The notes: a model not told the origin generated them from the sequence alone. DNA of 64,000 nt from Pseudoalteromonas distincta (GCF_000814675.1 NZ_JWIG01000001.1:818471-882470), one strand, 5' to 3'; shown: positions 46,305 through 56,024, counted from the first letter of the stretch. Program-made: numbers and translations.

Positions 46305-46490
46305 AGTTTGTTGTTTGGCAGAGTCTGGTATAGTAGCGCACGTAATAAACAGTGCTTTTTGAACGGTTTAATACAAAATTGCTAATTAATATGTTCTAAG
46401 TGTTACTTAAAAGCACATATTAATTACCAATTGTTAAAAATGGGTTAGCCGATACTCGGCTGACAAAGAATACATTGTAACGGTTTTATC
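46305..46490 (+). promoter_or_regulatory. Structured leader of secA: promoter-like box and two hairpins
   Basis: This lies in a 370-base gap without a protein gene. A TATAGT box near 46331 could be a -10 element. Downstream is a 12-bp perfect stem (46383-46394 with 46415-46426). It encloses a second 5-bp stem with a GTT loop. A small hairpin AGCCGA-TAC-TCGGCT follows at 46447-46461, 29 bases before the secA ATG. The ribosome site is weak. No SecM-like frame is visible here, so any control of secA would have to act through this RNA or not at all. Confidence 0.45.
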
Positions 46491-49199
46491 ATGATATCTA
46501 ATTTATTTACCAAGCTTTTTGGTAGTCGCAATGACCGCACTATTAAAAACTTAAGAAAGACGGTCGCGCTAATCAATGCGCTAGAAACGCAACTTGAAGC
46601 GCTTTCTGATGAAGATTTAAGAGCTAAAACAGCTGAGTTTAGAGAACGTTACGATAACGGACAAAGCCTTGACGACATTCTACCAGAGGCTTTTGCTGTG
46701 GTACGTGAAGCGTCAAAGCGTGTAAATGGCATGCGTCATTTCGACGTGCAGTTATTAGGTGGTATGGTTTTACATCAAGGTCGCATTGCAGAAATGCGTA
46801 CCGGTGAAGGTAAAACACTTACAGCTACTCTACCAGCTTATCTAAACGGCTTAACAGGCAAAGGTGTTCACGTAATTACCGTGAATGACTACCTTGCTAA
46901 ACGTGATGCTGAAACCAACCGTGCGTTATTTGAATTTTTAGGCCTTACAGTAGGCTGTAACGTACCTGGTATGATGCCGCAGCAAAAGAAGCTCGCTTAT
47001 ACTGCCGACATTACATACGGTACTAATAACGAATTTGGTTTTGACTACCTTCGTGACAACATGGCTTTTAGCATTGATGAACGAGTTCAACGTCCATTAT
47101 TCTATGCTGTAGTCGATGAAGTGGATTCAATCTTAATTGATGAAGCACGTACCCCGCTTATTATTTCAGGCCCAGCTGAGGATAGCTCTGAGCTATACAC
47201 TGAAATAAACACCATCGTTCCTTTACTTGAGCTTCAAGAAAAAGAAGACGAAGAAGGCATTGAAGGTGACGGCGATTACACTATCGATGAAAAATCTAAG
47301 CAAGTTCATTTAACAGAACGTGGTCAAATTAAAGTAGAAGAGCTACTTACTGAGCGCGGCTTAATTGAAGAAGGCGATTCGCTTTATTCAGCAGCAAGCA
47401 TTACGCTACTAAGCCATGTTTATGCCGCCCTTCGTGCTCATAAGCTATACCAAAAAGATGTTGATTACGTTGTAAAAGAAAACGAAGTAATTATTATCGA
47501 TGAGCATACTGGTCGTTCAATGGAAGGTCGTCGTTGGTCAGAAGGTTTACACCAAGCTGTTGAAGCAAAAGAAGGTGTAAAAATTCAAAACGAGAACCAA
47601 ACACTTGCCTCTATTACGTTCCAAAACTACTTCCGTTTATACGAAACGTTAGCAGGTATGACAGGTACAGCCGATACTGAAGCATTTGAGTTTCAGTCAA
47701 TTTATGGCCTAGATACTGTTGTTATGCCAACTAATAAGCCGATGATTCGTGATGATCGCGCCGATTTAGTTTACCTAACGCAAGAAGAAAAATACGAAGC
47801 TATTTTAATTGATATTAAAGACTGCCAAGACCGCGGACAACCGGTGCTTGTTGGTACTATTTCAATTGAAAGCTCTGAGTATTTATCGCAGTTTTTACGC
47901 AAAGAAAAAATTAAGCACAATGTACTTAATGCTAAATTTCACGCGCAAGAAGCTGATATCGTTTCAGATGCTGGCCTACCAGGGACAGTAACAATTGCAA
48001 CAAACATGGCCGGTCGTGGTACCGATATCGTGTTAGGTGGTAACTGGAACAGTGAAGTTGAAAAACTTGAAAACCCAACTGATGAGCAAATTGCTGAAAT
48101 TAAAGCAGCTTGGAAAATTCGCCATGATGCAGTAATTGATGCCGGCGGTTTACATATCATAGGTACTGAACGTCACGAATCTCGTCGTATCGATAATCAG
48201 TTACGTGGTCGTTCTGGTCGTCAAGGTGATGCTGGTTCAAGCCGTTTTTACTTATCGATGGACGATGCGCTAATGCGTATATTTGCCGGTGAGCGTATGA
48301 CGAACATGATGCGTAAATTAGGCATGCAACGCGGTGAAGCAATTGAACATCCATGGGTTAACCGTGCGATTGAAAATGCACAGCGTAAAGTAGAAGCACG
48401 TAACTTCGACGTTCGTAAGCAACTACTTGAGTACGATGATGTAGCAAACGATCAACGTCGTGTTGTTTACTCTCAGCGTAACGAACTACTTGAAGAAGGT
48501 GATATTTCAGAAACTATTACTGCAATTCGTGGTGACGTACTTAGCAATACAATTGATCAGTACATTGCACCGCAAAGCCTTGCTGAAATGTGGGATATTC
48601 CTGGCCTTGAAGAGCGTTTAAAACAAGACTTCTTAATTGAGTTACCTATTACTCAGTGGTTAGCAGATGACAATAAACTATACGAAGAAAAGCTTCGTGA
48701 GCGTATTGAGCAGGCGGTTGAGCAGTCATACAAGCAAAAAGAAGAGCAAGTTGGCGATTCTGTTTTACGTCAATTCGAAAAAGCGATTATGTTACAGAGC
48801 CTTGATCAGCATTGGAAAGATCACCTTGCTGCAATGGATCATTTACGCCAAGGTATTCATTTACGTGGTTACGCGCAAAAGAATCCTAAGCAAGAGTACA
48901 AGCGTGAATCGTTTGAGCTGTTCTCCGAAATGCTTGAAAACTTGAAAGTAGATGTTGTAAGCATTCTAAGTAAAGTACAAGTACGCGCAGAAGAAGATGT
49001 TGAAAAAGTAGAAGAGCAACACCGTAAAAGTGAAAATGCTCCTCGCGAATACCAACATGAAGAAGCTGAGCACGTAGGTGGCGAAGCGCCAGAAACAGCG
49101 ACAGTAATGGCTCGTACAGAACCAAAAGTAGGTCGTAATGACCCTTGTCCTTGTAAATCAGGTCAAAAATTCAAACAGTGTTGCGGTAAATTAAAATAA
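46491..49199 (+). CDS. secA: Preprotein translocase ATPase SecA
   Basis: SecA drives Sec-dependent export. The 902-residue protein (E. coli: 901) has Walker [26 protein letters not shown], the crosslinking domain, [33 protein letters not shown] and a C-terminal SEC-C zinc motif [13 protein letters not shown] that contacts SecB and ribosomes. It is followed by mutT as in E. coli. Length and motifs are normal. Confidence 0.98.
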   Translation: MISNLFTKLFGSRNDRTIKNLRKTVALINALETQLEALSDEDLRAKTAEFRERYDNGQSLDDILPEAFAVVREASKRVNGMRHFDVQLLGGMVLHQGRIAEMRTGEGKTLTATLPAYLNGLTGKGVHVITVNDYLAKRDAETNRALFEFLGLTVGCNVPGMMPQQKKLAYTADITYGTNNEFGFDYLRDNMAFSIDERVQRPLFYAVVDEVDSILIDEARTPLIISGPAEDSSELYTEINTIVPLLELQEKEDEEGIEGDGDYTIDEKSKQVHLTERGQIKVEELLTERGLIEEGDSLYSAASITLLSHVYAALRAHKLYQKDVDYVVKENEVIIIDEHTGRSMEGRRWSEGLHQAVEAKEGVKIQNENQTLASITFQNYFRLYETLAGMTGTADTEAFEFQSIYGLDTVVMPTNKPMIRDDRADLVYLTQEEKYEAILIDIKDCQDRGQPVLVGTISIESSEYLSQFLRKEKIKHNVLNAKFHAQEADIVSDAGLPGTVTIATNMAGRGTDIVLGGNWNSEVEKLENPTDEQIAEIKAAWKIRHDAVIDAGGLHIIGTERHESRRIDNQLRGRSGRQGDAGSSRFYLSMDDALMRIFAGERMTNMMRKLGMQRGEAIEHPWVNRAIENAQRKVEARNFDVRKQLLEYDDVANDQRRVVYSQRNELLEEGDISETITAIRGDVLSNTIDQYIAPQSLAEMWDIPGLEERLKQDFLIELPITQWLADDNKLYEEKLRERIEQAVEQSYKQKEEQVGDSVLRQFEKAIMLQSLDQHWKDHLAAMDHLRQGIHLRGYAQKNPKQEYKRESFELFSEMLENLKVDVVSILSKVQVRAEEDVEKVEEQHRKSENAPREYQHEEAEHVGGEAPETATVMARTEPKVGRNDPCPCKSGQKFKQCCGKLK

Positions 49200-49222
49200 C
49201 CCAATATTGTCAGTAGCTTATT

Positions 49223-49250
49223 AAAAAGCGGCGCTAGCGTCGCTTTTTTT
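49223..49250 (+). terminator. secA terminator
   Basis: The imperfect GC-rich stem AAAGCGGCGC / GCGTCGCTTT is followed by a T-run, 25 bases past the secA stop and upstream of mutT. Confidence 0.75.
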
Positions 49251-49267
49251 TATGGAGTTTTAAAGTA

Positions 49268-49666
49268 ATGACTATAGAAATTGTACATGTAGCTGTTGGT
49301 GTTATTAAGAAAAATAACGCTATATTCATTTGTAAACGTGCAGATGAACAACATCAAGGCGGTTTATGGGAATTTCCTGGTGGTAAAGTCGAAGCTGGAG
49401 AAAGTGTGTTTGTTGCACTTAAACGCGAGCTTATTGAAGAAGTTGGACTAACCATTCACAGCTCTAGCCAATTGATGGTGATTGAACATGACTACGGCGA
49501 TAAATGCGTTAAATTAGATGTACACGTAGTAAGTAACTTTAGCGGTGAAGCACATGGCGCTGAAGGGCAACCTAGCGAATGGGTAGCAATTACTGAATTA
49601 GAAAATTATGATTTTCCTGAAGCGAATGCTGAAATTATCGAAAAAATAGTTGCCCGATACGCATAA
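49268..49666 (+). CDS. mutT: 8-oxo-dGTP diphosphatase MutT
   Basis: The 132-residue Nudix hydrolase removes oxidised dGTP from the nucleotide pool. The full Nudix box is present: GGKVEAGESVFVALKREL followed by IEEVGL. It begins with VAVGVIKKNNAIFICKR and WEFPGGKVE, as in MutT. The secA-mutT order supports the name. An APH-type kinase starts 12 bases after its stop. Confidence 0.92.
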   Translation: MTIEIVHVAVGVIKKNNAIFICKRADEQHQGGLWEFPGGKVEAGESVFVALKRELIEEVGLTIHSSSQLMVIEHDYGDKCVKLDVHVVSNFSGEAHGAEGQPSEWVAITELENYDFPEANAEIIEKIVARYA

Positions 49667-49678
49667 AAAAGAGCATAA

Positions 49679-50782
49679 GTGAGCACAATGAATATCTCAA
49701 TACAAAATAAGCTAAGCGAACTGTTAGCACTGCCTCCTGAGTTAACTCAAGTTAGTGCGATTGGTAGCGGCCATATAAATAGTACATGGCTACTTACAAG
49801 TATTGATAAACAGTTTATTGTGCAAAAACTAAATACTGAGGTATTTAAAAACCCTGCTCAGTTAGTGAGTAATGCAAAACTAATTGAGCAGCATTTAAAT
49901 GCTAAACAACTGCAAAATAATTACCCTCTTGAAATAATCAAACATATAGCTACACAAAACGACGAACACTTAATAAAAATTGATAATGCGTATTATCGCG
50001 TCCTTAACTATATTAGCGGTAGCTACAGCGAAGACGTTGTTAAAAATACCCAGCAGAGCGAGCAAGCGGCTTACGCCTTTGGCGTATTTGCTCAGGCATT
50101 ACAAGATTTTGATGCGCAACAGTTACACACTGTAATTCCTGATTTTCATAACTTAGCGATGCGCTTTGAGCAATTAAATACCGCAATCACTAACAACGTA
50201 GTTAATAGAGTAAAGCACTGCAATGGTGAAATAGAGTATTGCTTAACGCAGCAGCATTTAATTACTGAGCTTAGTCAGGTAGCTAAACACATACCGCTTA
50301 GAGTGTGTCATAACGATACAAAAATAAATAATATGCTATTTTGTAATACAACTCACAAAGCAAAAGCAGTTATTGATTTAGACACCTGCATGGCAGGATT
50401 TTGGCTTTATGACTTTGGCGACATGGTACGTACATTTTGCTCCCCCGAAGCCGAGGATTCAACAAACTTACACAATGTTGTTATTCGAAAAGATATATTT
50501 TCAGCCATTGTTAAAGGCTATGTAACGCCATTAAAAAGCAGCATGAGTATACTAGAGCAAGAAAGCTTATTATTAGGCGCTAAAATAATGCCACTCATGT
50601 TAAGTGTGCGCTTTTTAACTGATTACTTAAATAACGATGTGTACTTTAAAGTATCTCATGCAGAGCATAATTTAGAGCGAGCACAAAACCAACTCGCGCT
50701 TTATAAAAACATACTGAGTAACGAAGAATGGATGCACGCGTGCTTAGTCGATGAAAAAATTCAAGATACAAAAAACCAGTAA
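49679..50782 (+). CDS. APH-family small-molecule kinase, resembles N-acetylhexosamine 1-kinase
   Basis: The 367-residue protein has the aminoglycoside-phosphotransferase fold motifs: a Brenner-type catalytic loop CHNDTKINNMLF and the metal-binding VIDLDTCMAGFWLYDFGD. An N-terminal lobe with FIVQKLN carries the ATP-site Lys. The IDLDT-M-x-x-x-x-x-YDFGD form is closest to NahK-like sugar kinases, so a sugar or amino-sugar substrate is plausible. Antibiotic resistance is not implied. The start is GTG at 49679, with an ATG 9 bases later as alternative. It follows mutT closely and ends at a strong terminator. Confidence 0.78.
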   Translation: MSTMNISIQNKLSELLALPPELTQVSAIGSGHINSTWLLTSIDKQFIVQKLNTEVFKNPAQLVSNAKLIEQHLNAKQLQNNYPLEIIKHIATQNDEHLIKIDNAYYRVLNYISGSYSEDVVKNTQQSEQAAYAFGVFAQALQDFDAQQLHTVIPDFHNLAMRFEQLNTAITNNVVNRVKHCNGEIEYCLTQQHLITELSQVAKHIPLRVCHNDTKINNMLFCNTTHKAKAVIDLDTCMAGFWLYDFGDMVRTFCSPEAEDSTNLHNVVIRKDIFSAIVKGYVTPLKSSMSILEQESLLLGAKIMPLMLSVRFLTDYLNNDVYFKVSHAEHNLERAQNQLALYKNILSNEEWMHACLVDEKIQDTKNQ

Positions 50783-50806
50783 GCTAAAAACTTACTGGTT
50801 TTTTGT
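50768..50806. terminator. Bidirectional terminator after the kinase gene
   Basis: The stem AAAAACCAGTAAG / CTTACTGGTTTTT has a 7-base loop. It overlaps the kinase stop codon and serves the convergent peptidase gene as well. Confidence 0.85.
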
Positions 50807-50823
50807 TATTTATAGCAATGCAA

Positions 50824-52899
50824 TTACCAGATTTTTACGCGATCTTCTGGTTTGATATACATTTTATCACCTTCTTTTACGTCAAACGCTTCGTAAAACT
50901 CAGGCATGTTCGACAAGATACCGATTACACGGTAGTGGCTTGGTGAATGAGGGTCTGTTAATAAACGATTACGTAACTCTTCATCGCGGTAGTTACGACG
51001 CCAGATTTGTGACCAACCCATAAAGAAACGTTGATCGCCTGTGTAACCATCTATCACGGGTGCTTTTTTATCACCTAAAGATAGCATATACGCTTTATGC
51101 GCAACGGTTAAACCACCTAAGTCACCAATGTTTTCGCCAAGCGTTAGCTCACCATTAACACTTGCATCTTCAAACGGTTTATATTCGTTATACTGTGCAA
51201 CTAAAGCCGCTGTACGCTCTTCAAATTGCTTAAGGTCAGTCTCACTCCACCAGTTACGTAAGTTACCGTCACCGTCGTATTTAGCACCTTGGTCGTCAAA
51301 ACCGTGACCCAGCTCATGCCCAATTACCGCGCCAATTGCGCCGTAGTTTACAGCATCATCCGCTTCTAAATTAAAGAATGGTGGTTGTAATATAGCGGCT
51401 GGAAATACAATTTCATTGTTTACTGGGTTGTAATACGCATTGACTGTTTGCGGAGTCATGTGCCATTCAGAGCGATCAACTGGTTTACCCAATTTAGCAA
51501 TCATATCTGCGTATGCCCATTCGCTATAACGGATGTAATTACCTACTAGCTCGTCTGAGTTAATCTCTAGCTCTGAGTAATCTTTCCACGTGTCTGGGTA
51601 ACCAATCTTAGGCGTAAATTTGTCTAATTTTTCTTTCGCTGCAAGCTTTGTTTCAGGGCTCATCCACTCAAGATTTTCGATAGCAACGCCATAACCTTTA
51701 ATTACGTTATCAACTAACTCTTCCATGCGTGCTTTAGCTTCTGGCGGGAAGTTATCTTTAACGTATACCTTACCTAAAATCTCACCAAGTACACTGTTAG
51801 ATGCATCAACCGCTTGCTTCCAAAGAGGTGCTTGTTCTTCTACGCCACGAAGTGTTGTGCTGTAAAAGTCAAAGTTAAGGTTAACTAAATCTTCGCTAAG
51901 TAGCTCTGCATAACCACTTACAAAATGAAATTTTAAGTAGTTTTTCCACGTCGCTAAATCAGTATCTTTGTAAATAGTAGCAAGTGCTTCTAAGTAGCTT
52001 GGTTGACGTACAATAATGTCACTTGCACTCACACCTGCATCTTTAAAGAATGCAGCTAAATCAAGCTCCCCCATCAACTTGCTAGCATCTGCTACTGTCA
52101 TCTTGTTATAAGATTTAGTTGCATCACGGCTTTGCACACGGCTCCACTGAGCATCAGCTAGTGTTTTTTCAAATGCAAGTACGCTCTTGGCAGCTTCTGC
52201 TGCATTTTTAACGCCTGATTTTGCTAAAACATCTGTGATGTATTGCTCGTAAGAAGCACGAATTTTAGTGAATTTTTCGTCATCATTTAAGTAATAATCA
52301 CGATCTGGTAAACCAAGACCCGACTGAGATAAATACAATGCATACTCGCTCGAGTTTTTAGCATCGTTATTTACAAACCAACCAAACGGTAAAGTACCGC
52401 CTTGTTTTTGAATTTTAGCCATTAAACCCACTAAATCAGCTTTAGATTTAACGCTATCAATCGTATCTAATGACGGTTGTAATGGCGTAATACCTAGCTC
52501 ATTACGCGCAGATTGATTCATGTAGCTTTTATAAAATGCGCCAATTTTATACTCATCACTGCCTTTTTTAGCGGCCTTATTCGCGGCTGCGTTTTCTAGG
52601 GCAATTTTCATCGCTTTTTGTGACTCATCATATAGCTGCGAAAAAGAACCGTAGTTAGACTTATCACCTGGTATTTTAGTTTTTGCTAACCACTGTCCAT
52701 TTACATGATAATAAAAATCGTCTTGTGCGCGTACTGAACTATCCATATTCGCTAGTTCAATACCAAGCTCTAGTGGCTTTTCAGCGGGTGCTGTTACTAC
52801 AGGAGTATCGGTTACTTTAGCTTCTTGTTGTTTTTCACCACAACCTACTAGACCAAGTGCAAGCGCTATGCTCGCAGCGGCCATTGTTACTTTATTCAT
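50824..52899 (-). CDS. M13 family zinc metallopeptidase lipoprotein (PepO/neprilysin type)
   Basis: The 691-residue protein has a lipoprotein signal (LALGLVGCGEK, Cys20) and a neprilysin-family catalytic core. The zinc site is HELGH in VIGHELGHGFDDQG, near residue 528. The third zinc ligand lies in GENIGDLGG. The substrate-binding VNAYYNPVNNEIVFPA precedes them, and the C-terminal MSQIWRRNYRDEELRNRL-type region is present. M13 enzymes cleave small peptides at hydrophobic residues. The lipid anchor suggests periplasmic or outer-membrane action. Neighbours give no specific hint. Confidence 0.93.
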   Translation of the reverse strand: MNKVTMAAASIALALGLVGCGEKQQEAKVTDTPVVTAPAEKPLELGIELANMDSSVRAQDDFYYHVNGQWLAKTKIPGDKSNYGSFSQLYDESQKAMKIALENAAANKAAKKGSDEYKIGAFYKSYMNQSARNELGITPLQPSLDTIDSVKSKADLVGLMAKIQKQGGTLPFGWFVNNDAKNSSEYALYLSQSGLGLPDRDYYLNDDEKFTKIRASYEQYITDVLAKSGVKNAAEAAKSVLAFEKTLADAQWSRVQSRDATKSYNKMTVADASKLMGELDLAAFFKDAGVSASDIIVRQPSYLEALATIYKDTDLATWKNYLKFHFVSGYAELLSEDLVNLNFDFYSTTLRGVEEQAPLWKQAVDASNSVLGEILGKVYVKDNFPPEAKARMEELVDNVIKGYGVAIENLEWMSPETKLAAKEKLDKFTPKIGYPDTWKDYSELEINSDELVGNYIRYSEWAYADMIAKLGKPVDRSEWHMTPQTVNAYYNPVNNEIVFPAAILQPPFFNLEADDAVNYGAIGAVIGHELGHGFDDQGAKYDGDGNLRNWWSETDLKQFEERTAALVAQYNEYKPFEDASVNGELTLGENIGDLGGLTVAHKAYMLSLGDKKAPVIDGYTGDQRFFMGWSQIWRRNYRDEELRNRLLTDPHSPSHYRVIGILSNMPEFYEAFDVKEGDKMYIKPEDRVKIW

Positions 52900-52930
52900 A
52901 ATGATTCCGTTTGTTAGTTAGAATTAAATC

Positions 52931-53091
52931 ATACCAATCTGCTTATGTATGGGGTCTATTTAACGTTAAGAAAATTACGCTAGAACTAGGCAAAAGTTTT
53001 TGTATCTAGTTGTTCTAAATAAAAAATTTTTAACGACGTTATAGTGCAATTTAATTCGTTAAATTGATCAAAGATTTATGCAGGTTGGTAT
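52931..53091. repeat. 161-bp inverted-repeat element, uninterrupted sister of the metB-metL element
   Basis: It starts ATACCAATCTGC and ends GCAGGTTGGTAT (near-perfect 12-bp terminal inverted repeats). It aligns along most of its length with the outer element at 21011-21485. It lies upstream of the M13 peptidase gene and could influence that promoter. Confidence 0.78.
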
Positions 53092-53094
53092 CAC

Positions 53095-53175
53095 ATACCA
53101 ACTCCATTAAATTCTTGAATATAGCAGGAGTAAAAATAGCACTGCCTGTACGCTTTTACTTAATGGAATGGGTAT
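53095..53175. repeat. 81-bp palindromic element abutting the family B repeat
   Basis: The ends ATACCAACTCCATTAA and TTAATGGAATGGGTAT match at 13 of 16 positions as inverted repeats. An internal second stem pairs AGTAAAA-AGC with GCTTTTACT. It starts 3 bases after the previous element and encodes nothing. Confidence 0.65.
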
Positions 53176-53321
53176 CAAGGGAGCTTTAAATAATAAAGCA
53201 CACCAGGCAGTATCATAAACCTCATTAGACCAACAATAAAATGGAATATGTAACAAAGTATTTTGAATGCGGTGAGCTGCAAAAATAGCCCTACCAATAA
53301 CAATATAGCGGGTGGCTAAGG
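53176..53321. other. Non-coding stretch between the repeat elements and dciA
   Basis: I see no gene, repeat or strong hairpin here. It is the leftover of a 420-base gap mostly taken by two repeat elements. Confidence 0.4.
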
Positions 53322-53801
53322 CTAACTTTTATTCTTCCCGTGGAGCGCTAAACGCTCTAGTTTTTCTTTTAATGAAGGGGGGGCAGAAGCCGCTATCGCA
53401 TTTAAGTAATTAGCGGTTTGCTCACTCATTTTCCGAGAGTTGGTAACTGTAGGGCTGCCCGATTTATTCGCGGTACTTAATCGCTGAGTTGCTTGAGGAT
53501 TTGCAGTTATTTTTATTTGCCCGAGCTCTGCCATTCCAGCAGCTCTAAAGTGTGAAAGCATATCCATTTTTAAATAATTAAGCCTAAGCGCGATAGGCGC
53601 AGACACAGCCTCTATCATTAGCGTGCCGTCTCGGTAATTACTAACTCGGCATTTATCACCCAATTTAGGGCCTAAAAAATCTTTTAATAAGGTTTGCTGT
53701 GTATCAAGTGCTTGGCTTTTGCCTGCATAAGCCGATAAACGATTATTTAACCCCGCCATAATATCGGTTAGCGGTTTTGGTGCATATCTATCTTTAGCCA
53801 T
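53322..53801 (-). CDS. dciA: DUF721 / DciA-like helicase-loading protein
   Basis: The 159-residue protein has the DUF721 core: an N-terminal Pro-rich opening, L-x-D-F-L, LGDKCRVSNYRDGTLMIEAVSAPIALRLNYLKMDML, then LGQIKITANPQ. This fold is shared by DciA, which helps load the replicative helicase in bacteria without DnaC. The C-terminal tail is polar and probably flexible. GAGG lies 7 bases upstream. It follows pmbA after a hairpin. The name rests on family assignment, since many gammaproteobacterial DUF721 proteins remain uncharacterised. Confidence 0.75.
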   Translation of the reverse strand: MAKDRYAPKPLTDIMAGLNNRLSAYAGKSQALDTQQTLLKDFLGPKLGDKCRVSNYRDGTLMIEAVSAPIALRLNYLKMDMLSHFRAAGMAELGQIKITANPQATQRLSTANKSGSPTVTNSRKMSEQTANYLNAIAASAPPSLKEKLERLALHGKNKS

Positions 53802-53821
53802 TTTACACCTCGTAAAAACTC

Positions 53822-53855
53822 ACTTAGACCCAGAGATAATACTCTGGGTCTAAGT
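53822..53855 (-). terminator. Strong hairpin between pmbA and dciA
   Basis: A 14-bp perfect stem (53822-53835 with 53842-53855) has a 6-base loop. On the minus strand it is followed by GAGTTTTTA, so it may terminate or attenuate pmbA transcripts before dciA. Confidence 0.65.
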
Positions 53856-53873
53856 ATACACTGCGTATTAATA

Positions 53874-55223
53874 CTACGCGCCGGCTATTTGCATTTGCTC
53901 TATTAGTACTGAGCCTGTTTGAATACCACCACGGCGTTCTATATCACCACCAATGGCAGAAATACCTTTAAACATGTCTTTTAAATTACCAGCAATAGTA
54001 ATTTCACTTACCGGATATTGAATTTCACCATTTTCAACCCAAAAACCTGCAGCACCACGAGAGTAGTCACCCGTTACGGTATTTACGCCCTGCCCCATTA
54101 GCTCTGTAACTAATAAGCCAGTACCCATGGTTTTTAATAGTGCTGTTAAATCGTTATGAGTTTGCTCAACGAGCCAGTTATGTATACCGCCTGCATGCCC
54201 TGTTGGCGTCATATTCATTTTGCGTGCGGCATAACTTGCTAATAAATAAGTTTGTAACTCGCCACCTTGAATTATTTCTCTATCGAATGTTTTAACACCT
54301 TCGCTATCAAACGGTGACGATGCCAACCCTTTTAAAATATGTGGGCGCTCAGCAATATTCACACAATTACTAAATACCTGAGTACCTAAGCTATCAAGTA
54401 AAAAGCTTGATTTACGATAAAGCGCGCCACCACCAATTGCCGACACCAAGTGACCAAACAATGAATTTGCAATATCTGCTCTAAAAATAACAGGCACTTT
54501 CATTGTGCCTAACTTTTGGCTGTTTAATTTAGCTAAGGTTTCAGCTGCCGCTTCAAGGCCCACTGCCGCCGCATCATTTAAACCAGCCTGATCGCGAGCA
54601 ACTGTATAAGCAGAGTCGCGCTGCATGTGTTCGCCATCTTTACCTATTACCATAGTACTAATACTATGACGAGTACGCGGAAAGCCTGCAATTAAACCGT
54701 GGCTGTTACCATAAACACGTAATCCCTGATGCGATGAAAAACTCGCACCATCAGAGTTAACAATCCGCTCGTCTGCATTTAATGCAGCTTGCTCAGCAGC
54801 ATGACAAAGCTCAATGCCTTCCTCAGGACTTACATCCCAAGGATGATATAAATCTAAATCTTTAGGATTAAATTCAAGTAACTCTTTATCAGCAACGCCG
54901 TTAAATGGGTCATCAGATGTAAATTTGGCTATATCAATCGCTTTTTCGACTACCGTGCGCAATGTTTTTGGATTTAAATCAGCCGTTGACGCCGAGCCTT
55001 TATTATTACCAACATATACACTAATGCCTAAGCCGCCGTCTTGGTTGAACTCAATGGTTTCTACTTCACCCATTCGTGTACTAACCGATAAACCAGACGT
55101 GCTAGACATCGCAGCTTCTGCAGCTGTAGCGCCTAATTTTTTAGCATGTTCGAGTACTTCTGCTACCGCATCTTTAACTTGCGATATTTGAGAATAAATT
55201 GGATCGTTTTGTTGGCTTTTCAT
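53874..55223 (-). CDS. pmbA: Metalloprotease PmbA/TldE
   Basis: The 449-residue protein belongs to the TldD/PmbA family, whose two members form a heterodimer that matures modified peptides such as microcin B17 and degrades unfolded peptides. Family landmarks are EVETIEFNQDGGLGISVYVGN, TSDDPFNGVAD, DREIIQGGELQTYLLASY and VTGDYSRGAAGFWVENGEI. PmbA lacks its own HExxH zinc motif, which is normal because TldD carries it. No tldD lies in this window. It is divergent from yjgA, as in E. coli. Confidence 0.94.
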   Translation of the reverse strand: MKSQQNDPIYSQISQVKDAVAEVLEHAKKLGATAAEAAMSSTSGLSVSTRMGEVETIEFNQDGGLGISVYVGNNKGSASTADLNPKTLRTVVEKAIDIAKFTSDDPFNGVADKELLEFNPKDLDLYHPWDVSPEEGIELCHAAEQAALNADERIVNSDGASFSSHQGLRVYGNSHGLIAGFPRTRHSISTMVIGKDGEHMQRDSAYTVARDQAGLNDAAAVGLEAAAETLAKLNSQKLGTMKVPVIFRADIANSLFGHLVSAIGGGALYRKSSFLLDSLGTQVFSNCVNIAERPHILKGLASSPFDSEGVKTFDREIIQGGELQTYLLASYAARKMNMTPTGHAGGIHNWLVEQTHNDLTALLKTMGTGLLVTELMGQGVNTVTGDYSRGAAGFWVENGEIQYPVSEITIAGNLKDMFKGISAIGGDIERRGGIQTGSVLIEQMQIAGA

Positions 55224-55367
55224 AAATTAAGTCCTGAGCCTTAGAGGCATAATGCACGCATTTCTTATATTTAAATGCTAACACACTCAATGCATCACAT
55301 CAGCTAATATTCCTAAGTATCATATTCATGTATAATGGCAAAAGTTATTTTTATTTAAGAGCATCCC

Positions 55368-55901
55368 ATGGCAAAGAAAAAAGGCAAGCCTGCTGAAATT
55401 GAAGAAGAAATTGAATATGTATCAAGAACGGAGCTTAAACGCGAAGCGCAAGAGTTTCATCAGTTAGGTACTGAAATTGCCAAAATGGGTAAAAAACAGC
55501 GCGAACGCCTGCCATTAAATGACGATTTAAAAGAAGCGATGGTTGTTGCTGATAAAATAAGTAACAAAAGCGACGCGTACCGCCGCCACTTAAATTACAT
55601 CGCTAAAACACTGCGTACTGTAGAAAACATTGATGATATTAAAGCGATTATCGATGTGATGCTTAATAAAAATAACCAAGCTGAAGTATTGGTCAAAAAA
55701 ATTGAGCAATTACGTTCAGATTTAATTGAACAAGGTGATGACCTTATCAATGAGACTATTGAGCAGTTTCCGTCTCTTGATCGCCAACAAATGCGCCAAT
55801 TAGTTCGTAATGCAGCAAAAGAAGCGAAAGCTGAAAAGCCAGGTAAAGGTTATAAAGAATTATTTCAATACCTTAAAGATGCTCATACTATTACGTATTA
55901 A
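55368..55901 (+). CDS. yjgA: Ribosome biogenesis factor YjgA / DarP (DUF615)
   Basis: The 177-residue, highly charged helical protein matches DUF615: EYVSRTELKREAQEFHQLG, LPLNDDLKEAMVVADKI, RRHLNYIAKTLR and QFPSLDRQQMRQLVRNA with AEKPGKGYKELFQYLK. DarP associates with pre-50S particles during assembly. It is divergent from pmbA and ends at a UUCG-loop terminator. Confidence 0.95.
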   Translation: MAKKKGKPAEIEEEIEYVSRTELKREAQEFHQLGTEIAKMGKKQRERLPLNDDLKEAMVVADKISNKSDAYRRHLNYIAKTLRTVENIDDIKAIIDVMLNKNNQAEVLVKKIEQLRSDLIEQGDDLINETIEQFPSLDRQQMRQLVRNAAKEAKAEKPGKGYKELFQYLKDAHTITY

Positions 55902-55928
55902 TTAGGTTGTCTTAAGTTATATTTTATT

Positions 55929-55954
55929 AAAAAAGGTGCTTCGGCACCTTTTTT
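55929..55954 (+). terminator. yjgA terminator with UUCG tetraloop
   Basis: The perfect 11-bp stem AAAAAAGGTGC / GCACCTTTTTT encloses TTCG. Its T-run overlaps the start of the FNR-like site. Confidence 0.88.
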
Positions 55955-55966
55955 GTTGTAGATCAA
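55953..55966. promoter_or_regulatory. FNR-like site upstream of hemN
   Basis: TTGTTGTAGATCAA matches 9 of 10 conserved bases of the FNR consensus TTGAT-N4-ATCAA. It lies 58 bases upstream of hemN, which is an oxygen-independent enzyme and commonly FNR-controlled. Binding is inference. Confidence 0.5.
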
Positions 55967-56024
55967 ACCGCCTTCCTGAGTACTTTTTTATAATCACCCC
56001 TAAATAAATACTTAGGTGCGCGTG

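Noticed and set aside
46120..46490. A SecM- or VemP-like arrest peptide upstream of secA
   Set aside because: No frame of suitable length with a start, signal peptide and arrest-like C-terminus is present on the plus strand.
49679..50782. Aminoglycoside resistance gene
   Set aside because: The APH fold is shared by many metabolic kinases, and the motif variant and context point to a sugar-type kinase.
53874..55223. PmbA as part of a peptide-toxin maturation cluster
   Set aside because: No precursor peptide, cyclodehydratase or transporter gene lies nearby, and pmbA-yjgA is the ordinary chromosomal arrangement.
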